From assembly GCA_003510825.1 (NCBI GenBank), contig DOKO01000303.1:1-8787 (forward strand): a DNA stretch of 8,787 nucleotides. The letters run 5' to 3'. Below are positions 5,972 to 8,787 of this stretch, in pieces. The translations under genes were made by a program, and so were the position numbers. The stretch comes from Stenotrophomonas sp. GTDB taxonomy: Bacteria; Pseudomonadota; Gammaproteobacteria; Xanthomonadales; Xanthomonadaceae. Numbering within the stretch: position 1 is the stretch's first letter; each line of letters opens with the position of its first letter. Under the pieces are notes generated by a model that had not been told where the DNA came from, did not search any database, and saw nothing but the letters and a program-made list of their open reading frames with translations.

Positions 5972-6277
5972 TCAGCCCTTCAGCGAATCGACTTCGCCGA
6001 CATTGATAGTGCGGCGTGTACGGAACAGGGTCACCAGGATTGCCAGGCCGATAGCGGCCTCGGCTGCGGCAACGGTCAGGATGAAGAACACGAACAGCTG
6101 GCCGGACGGATCGCCGAGCTGGCGCGAGAACCCGACGAAGTTGATGTTCACCGACAGCAGCATCAACTCGATGGACATCAGCAGGACGATGATGTTCTTG
6201 CGGTTGAGGAAGATGCCGGCAAGGCTGATGCAGAACAGCACCGCGCCCAGCGCAAGGATGTGGCCGAGAGTGATCAT
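5972..6277 (-). CDS. nuoK: NADH-quinone oxidoreductase subunit K (complex I)
   Basis: NuoK is a small membrane subunit that lies between NuoJ and NuoN in complex I and carries part of the charged axis for proton transfer. The 101-residue length is the family norm. Three hydrophobic helices are visible, with the two conserved membrane glutamates in SIELMLLSVN (E37) and VAAAEAAIGLAI (E73), equivalent to E36 and E72 in E. coli. The start overlaps the nuoJ stop in an ATGA, and a strong GAGGAG site lies about eight to nine bases upstream inside nuoJ. The C-terminal tail is short and charged. Confidence 0.97.
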   Translation of the reverse strand: MITLGHILALGAVLFCISLAGIFLNRKNIIVLLMSIELMLLSVNINFVGFSRQLGDPSGQLFVFFILTVAAAEAAIGLAILVTLFRTRRTINVGEVDSLKG

Positions 6278-6933
6278 GCCTGGGTCTCCTCGTCGCCCGC
6301 GACCGGCTTGGTGTTGGTGTGGACCAGCGGCTGTTCGGCGTCCATCTTGACCACGCGCAGACGCTGCGAGGCCTTGACCATGGTCTGGTCGCCCGGGTTC
6401 TGGCTCTTCACGCCGGTACGGCGACGCAGGGTCAGCATGACGGCGGCAACCACGGCCACGGTCAGGATGACGGCGGCGAACTCGAACGGCAGCAGGAACT
6501 CGGTGAACAGGCTGCGGGCCAGCCAGGTGATGTTGGACGTGTCCGCGGCCAGGGCCGCAGCGTTGTCCGTCGGGAAGGCGTTGACCGCCCTGCCCTTCAC
6601 CCCGATCAGGATCAGCATCTGCACCAGCATGGCCACGGCCACGATCAGGCCGACCGGCAGGTAGCGCACCCAGCCCTCACGCAGGTTCGTGGGATCGATG
6701 TCGAGCATCATCACCACGAACAGGAACAGCACCATCACCGCGCCGACGTAGACCAGCACCAGGGCGACACCGAGGAACTCGGCACCGACCAGCAGCCACA
6801 CGCAGGCGATGGAGAAGAAGGTCAGCACCAGGCAGAGCACGGCGTGAACCGGGTTGCGCACGCTGATCACCGCACCGGCCGAAACCGTTGCCGAGATGGC
6901 GAACACCCAGAAAGCGATATTTACCCAATCCAT
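6274..6933 (-). CDS. nuoJ: NADH-quinone oxidoreductase subunit J (complex I)
   Basis: NuoJ is a membrane subunit of complex I beside NuoH and NuoK, and its third helix changes shape during coupling of quinone reduction to pumping. Of 219 residues, the first 170 or so hold five predicted helices. The diagnostic segment is ALVLVYVGAVMVLFLFVVMMLD (about 57-78) with Y62, where the family has its conserved tyrosine and pi-bulge glycine. After the last helix (about 152-169) comes a charged, hydrophilic tail of about 50 residues rich in K, R, Q and T. It is longer than the E. coli tail and probably lies in the cytoplasm. The ATG at 6933 follows the nuoI stop by nine bases, with GAGG and GAGAG tracts upstream. 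The end overlaps nuoK by four bases. Confidence 0.96.
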   Translation of the reverse strand: MDWVNIAFWVFAISATVSAGAVISVRNPVHAVLCLVLTFFSIACVWLLVGAEFLGVALVLVYVGAVMVLFLFVVMMLDIDPTNLREGWVRYLPVGLIVAVAMLVQMLILIGVKGRAVNAFPTDNAAALAADTSNITWLARSLFTEFLLPFEFAAVILTVAVVAAVMLTLRRRTGVKSQNPGDQTMVKASQRLRVVKMDAEQPLVHTNTKPVAGDEETQA

Positions 6934-6942
6934 CTCTCGACC

Positions 6943-7431
6943 TCAGCGGTAAGCGGCATCGGCGGCACGACGCTCGGCGATCTCGTTTTCGAGACGATCG
7001 CCAAGGGCCAGCAGCTGCGGCTTGGTAACGATGTTTTCGCCACGGTTCTCGAAGTGGTACTCGAGAATGTGGGTCTCGACGATCGAGTCCACCGGGCAGC
7101 TTTCTTCGCAGAAGCCGCAGAAGATGCACTTGAACAGATCGATGTCGTAGCGGGTGGTACGGCGGGTGCCGTCCTCGCGCTTGGCCGAGTCGATGGTGAT
7201 GGCCAGTGCCGGGCACACCGCTTCGCACAGCTTGCAGGCGATGCAGCGCTCTTCACCGTTGGGGTAACGGCGCAGGGCGTGCAGGCCACGGAAGCGCGGC
7301 GACTGCGGGAACTTCTCCATCGGGTACATCATCGTGTACTTCGGCTTGAAGCTGTACTTCAGCGTCAGCCAGAGACCGGCCAGCAGTTCGAGCAGCAGCA
7401 GGCTCTTGAAGTAATGGGTAATCCTGTTCAT
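6943..7431 (-). CDS. nuoI: NADH-quinone oxidoreductase subunit I, 2x[4Fe-4S] (complex I)
   Basis: NuoI is a peripheral, TYKY-type ferredoxin-like subunit that passes electrons through clusters N6a and N6b toward the terminal cluster N2 and quinone. Both eight-iron motifs are intact: CIACKLCEAVCP (cysteines 63, 66, 69, 73) and CIFCGFCEESCP (102, 105, 108, 112). The N-terminal stretch (about residues 10-25, LLLLELLAGLWLTLKY) is the amphipathic segment that holds it against the membrane arm. I chose the ATG at 7431 (162 residues, family size). A GTG at 7434, directly after the nuoH TAA, is in frame and has slightly better spacing to AAGGG (seven bases against ten), so 163 residues remains possible. 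The nuoJ start follows nine bases after the stop. Confidence 0.97.
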   Translation of the reverse strand: MNRITHYFKSLLLLELLAGLWLTLKYSFKPKYTMMYPMEKFPQSPRFRGLHALRRYPNGEERCIACKLCEAVCPALAITIDSAKREDGTRRTTRYDIDLFKCIFCGFCEESCPVDSIVETHILEYHFENRGENIVTKPQLLALGDRLENEIAERRAADAAYR

Positions 7432-7434
7432 CAC

Positions 7435-8529
7435 TTAGACGCCCTTTTGAATCACGCCGAAGAACACCATGACGGCGGTAACCGCGATCCACAGAATGGC
7501 CAGCGGGATGAAGACCTTCCAGCCCAGGCGCATGATCTGGTCATAGCGGAAGCGCGGGAAGCTGGCACGGAACCAGATGTAGGCACTGGCGAAGAAGAAC
7601 ACCTTGACGAACAGCCACGGTGCACCGCCCTTCCAGATCCAGTCGACCAGCGGCGAGACATCACCGAAGTTCACCCAGCCCTGGATCGGGCTCAGCCAGC
7701 CGCCGAGGAAGAAGATCGAGATCAGGAAGCTGATCAGGATCATGTTCGCGTATTCGGCCAGGAAGAACAGGGCGAAGGCACCGCCGGAGTATTCGACCAT
7801 GTGGCCGGCGACGATTTCCGATTCGCCTTCCACCACGTCGAACGGCGCGCGGTTGGTTTCAGCCACGCCCGACACCCAGTAGATGACGAACAGCGGGAAC
7901 AGCGGGATCAGGAACCAGTCGAAGAAGCCGGAGCTGCCGGCCTGGGCCATCACGATGCTGCTCAGGTTCAGGCTGCCCGAAGCGATCATCACGCCGACCA
8001 GGGCGAAGCCCATCGCGATTTCGTAGCTGATCATCTGCGCCGAGGCGCGCATGGCACCCAGGAAAGCGTACTTCGAGTTGGATGCCCAACCGGCCAGGAT
8101 GATGCCGTAGATGCCCAGCGAGGTCATCGCCAGCAGGTACAGCAGGCCGGCGTTGGCGTTGGACAGCACGATCTGCGAGTCGAAGGGCACCACCGACCAG
8201 GCGGCGAACGCCGGGGCCAGGGTGATCAGCGGCGCGAGCAGGAAGATCGCCTTGTTGGCGTTGCTCGGCTGCAGGACTTCCTTGAACAGCAGCTTGAAGA
8301 CGTCGGCGAAGGCCTGGAAGATGCCCATGCCCACGTACATCGGGCCGTGGCGGACGTGCATCCAGCCGATCAGCTTGCGTTCCCAGACCACGTAGAAGGC
8401 CACCGAGACGATCACCGGCACGGTGATCACCAGGATCTTCAGGATGATCCAGATCAGCGCGCCGATATCACCGAGGGCAAGCAGCCACTGGTGCAGCGGG
8501 TCGACCGCGTTCAACAGCAATTCGTTCAT
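7435..8529 (-). CDS. nuoH: NADH-quinone oxidoreductase subunit H (complex I)
   Basis: NuoH (ND1 homologue) is the membrane subunit that, with NuoB and NuoD, forms the quinone chamber and starts the proton-transfer path. It has 364 residues, longer than E. coli NuoH (325), with about eight to nine helices. Diagnostic blocks: ERKLIGWMHVRHGPMYVG (50-67), FQAFADVFKLLFKE (71-84), the acidic quinone-site loop ETNRAPFDVVEGESEIVAGH (224-243) with EYSGG after it, and RASFPRFRYDQIMRLGWKVF (321-340). The usually conserved Asn of the GPN motif is Met here (M64). The ATG at 8529 overlaps the nuoG stop as ATGA. The upstream GGTGG is a poor Shine-Dalgarno, so re-initiation after nuoG is likely. nuoI starts within three bases of the TAA. 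Confidence 0.97.
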   Translation of the reverse strand: MNELLLNAVDPLHQWLLALGDIGALIWIILKILVITVPVIVSVAFYVVWERKLIGWMHVRHGPMYVGMGIFQAFADVFKLLFKEVLQPSNANKAIFLLAPLITLAPAFAAWSVVPFDSQIVLSNANAGLLYLLAMTSLGIYGIILAGWASNSKYAFLGAMRASAQMISYEIAMGFALVGVMIASGSLNLSSIVMAQAGSSGFFDWFLIPLFPLFVIYWVSGVAETNRAPFDVVEGESEIVAGHMVEYSGGAFALFFLAEYANMILISFLISIFFLGGWLSPIQGWVNFGDVSPLVDWIWKGGAPWLFVKVFFFASAYIWFRASFPRFRYDQIMRLGWKVFIPLAILWIAVTAVMVFFGVIQKGV

Positions 8530-8787
8530 GCAGCCACCACCGATACGCGAGCGGCACCCAGCGGCGCGGTCGCGCCGTGGCCCGATTCAATCCAGACCGA
8601 ACCCGCAGCGACGCGGGCGTCGACCACCACCGGCAGGGTGGCCTTGCCGGCATCGGTGCCGACCTTGGCCATCTGCCCTTCCTGCAGCTGCAGGCGCGCG
8701 GCATCGTCAGCGTTCAGCACGATGCGCGGGGCGTTGTTCAGCGGATGCGACTGCAGCGCCGGCGCGCGACGGACCACCGCATCGGTG
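8526..8787 (-). CDS. nuoG: NADH-quinone oxidoreductase subunit G (complex I), 3' end only
   Basis: The last 86 codons and stop of a gene that enters from the right edge; the 5' part is outside the window. NuoG is the largest peripheral-arm subunit of complex I and carries iron-sulfur clusters N1b, N4 and N5. Its C-terminal half resembles molybdopterin oxidoreductases. The visible piece (SHPLNNAPRIVLNADDAARL, then a short beta-rich domain with EGQMAKVGTDAGKATLPVVVDARV and an ESGHGATAPLG turn) fits the C-terminal dinucleotide-binding-like domain of that superfamily. Identity is supported mainly by its position directly before nuoH, with an ATGA overlap, as in other nuo operons. The GTG at 8775-8777 is internal, not the start. 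Confidence 0.9.
   Translation of the reverse strand, partial: TDAVVRRAPALQSHPLNNAPRIVLNADDAARLQLQEGQMAKVGTDAGKATLPVVVDARVAAGSVWIESGHGATAPLGAARVSVVAA

Noticed and set aside
3805..6006. Plus-strand open frame of 733 codons antisense to nuoL
   Set aside because: Same in-register codon-bias shadow. The composition is the complement of membrane-helix codons, and it has no ribosome binding site or recognisable fold.
5645..6664. Plus-strand open frame of 339 codons across nuoL, nuoK and nuoJ
   Set aside because: It lies entirely opposite three certain genes, changes composition at their borders and matches no family I recognise.

Overview
The window is a GC-rich chromosomal segment from a gammaproteobacterium of the Xanthomonadaceae. 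Stenotrophomonas is the most likely genus. This rests on the Nuo protein sequences as I remember the family and on a pair of inverted palindromes that each start with GTAG, resembling the SMAG/REP elements described in Stenotrophomonas maltophilia. I could not run a database search, so the genus is an inference. Every gene I can support is on the minus strand, so transcription runs from right to left.

Region 785-8787 is the distal part of the operon for respiratory complex I (proton-pumping NADH:quinone oxidoreductase). In transcription order it holds the 3' end of nuoG, then complete nuoH, nuoI, nuoJ, nuoK, nuoL, nuoM and nuoN. This is the canonical order, with no inserted genes. Junctions are tight: nuoG/nuoH and nuoJ/nuoK overlap by four bases (ATGA), and the other gaps are 3 to 23 bases. 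NuoG and NuoI carry or adjoin the iron-sulfur electron path. NuoH forms much of the quinone site. NuoJ and NuoK link it to the three antiporter-like pumps NuoL, NuoM and NuoN. The most distinctive coding feature is a loop of 16 histidines in 39 residues in NuoL.

Region 422-784 holds two identical initiator tRNA-fMet genes in tandem. Each has its own sigma70-type promoter. The first promoter begins three bases after the nuoN stop codon, and no terminator separates nuo from the tRNAs. A strong intrinsic terminator (375-410) follows the second tRNA.

Region 20-370 has no protein gene. It contains the GTAG repeat pair, a good promoter (235-263) and a structured leader of about 210 nt. The leader runs into what looks like the first six codons of rimP at the left edge. 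The order fMet tRNA, then rimP, resembles the metY-rimP-nusA-infB arrangement of E. coli, so this end joins the respiratory operon to the translation and transcription-factor operon.

I found no mobile element, CRISPR array, defence locus or clearly new system. The very long plus-strand reading frames are antisense shadows of codon bias. The items most worth a second look are the rimP leader, the doubled fMet genes with their promoters and U1-U72 ends, the GTAG repeat pair, and the NuoL histidine loop.
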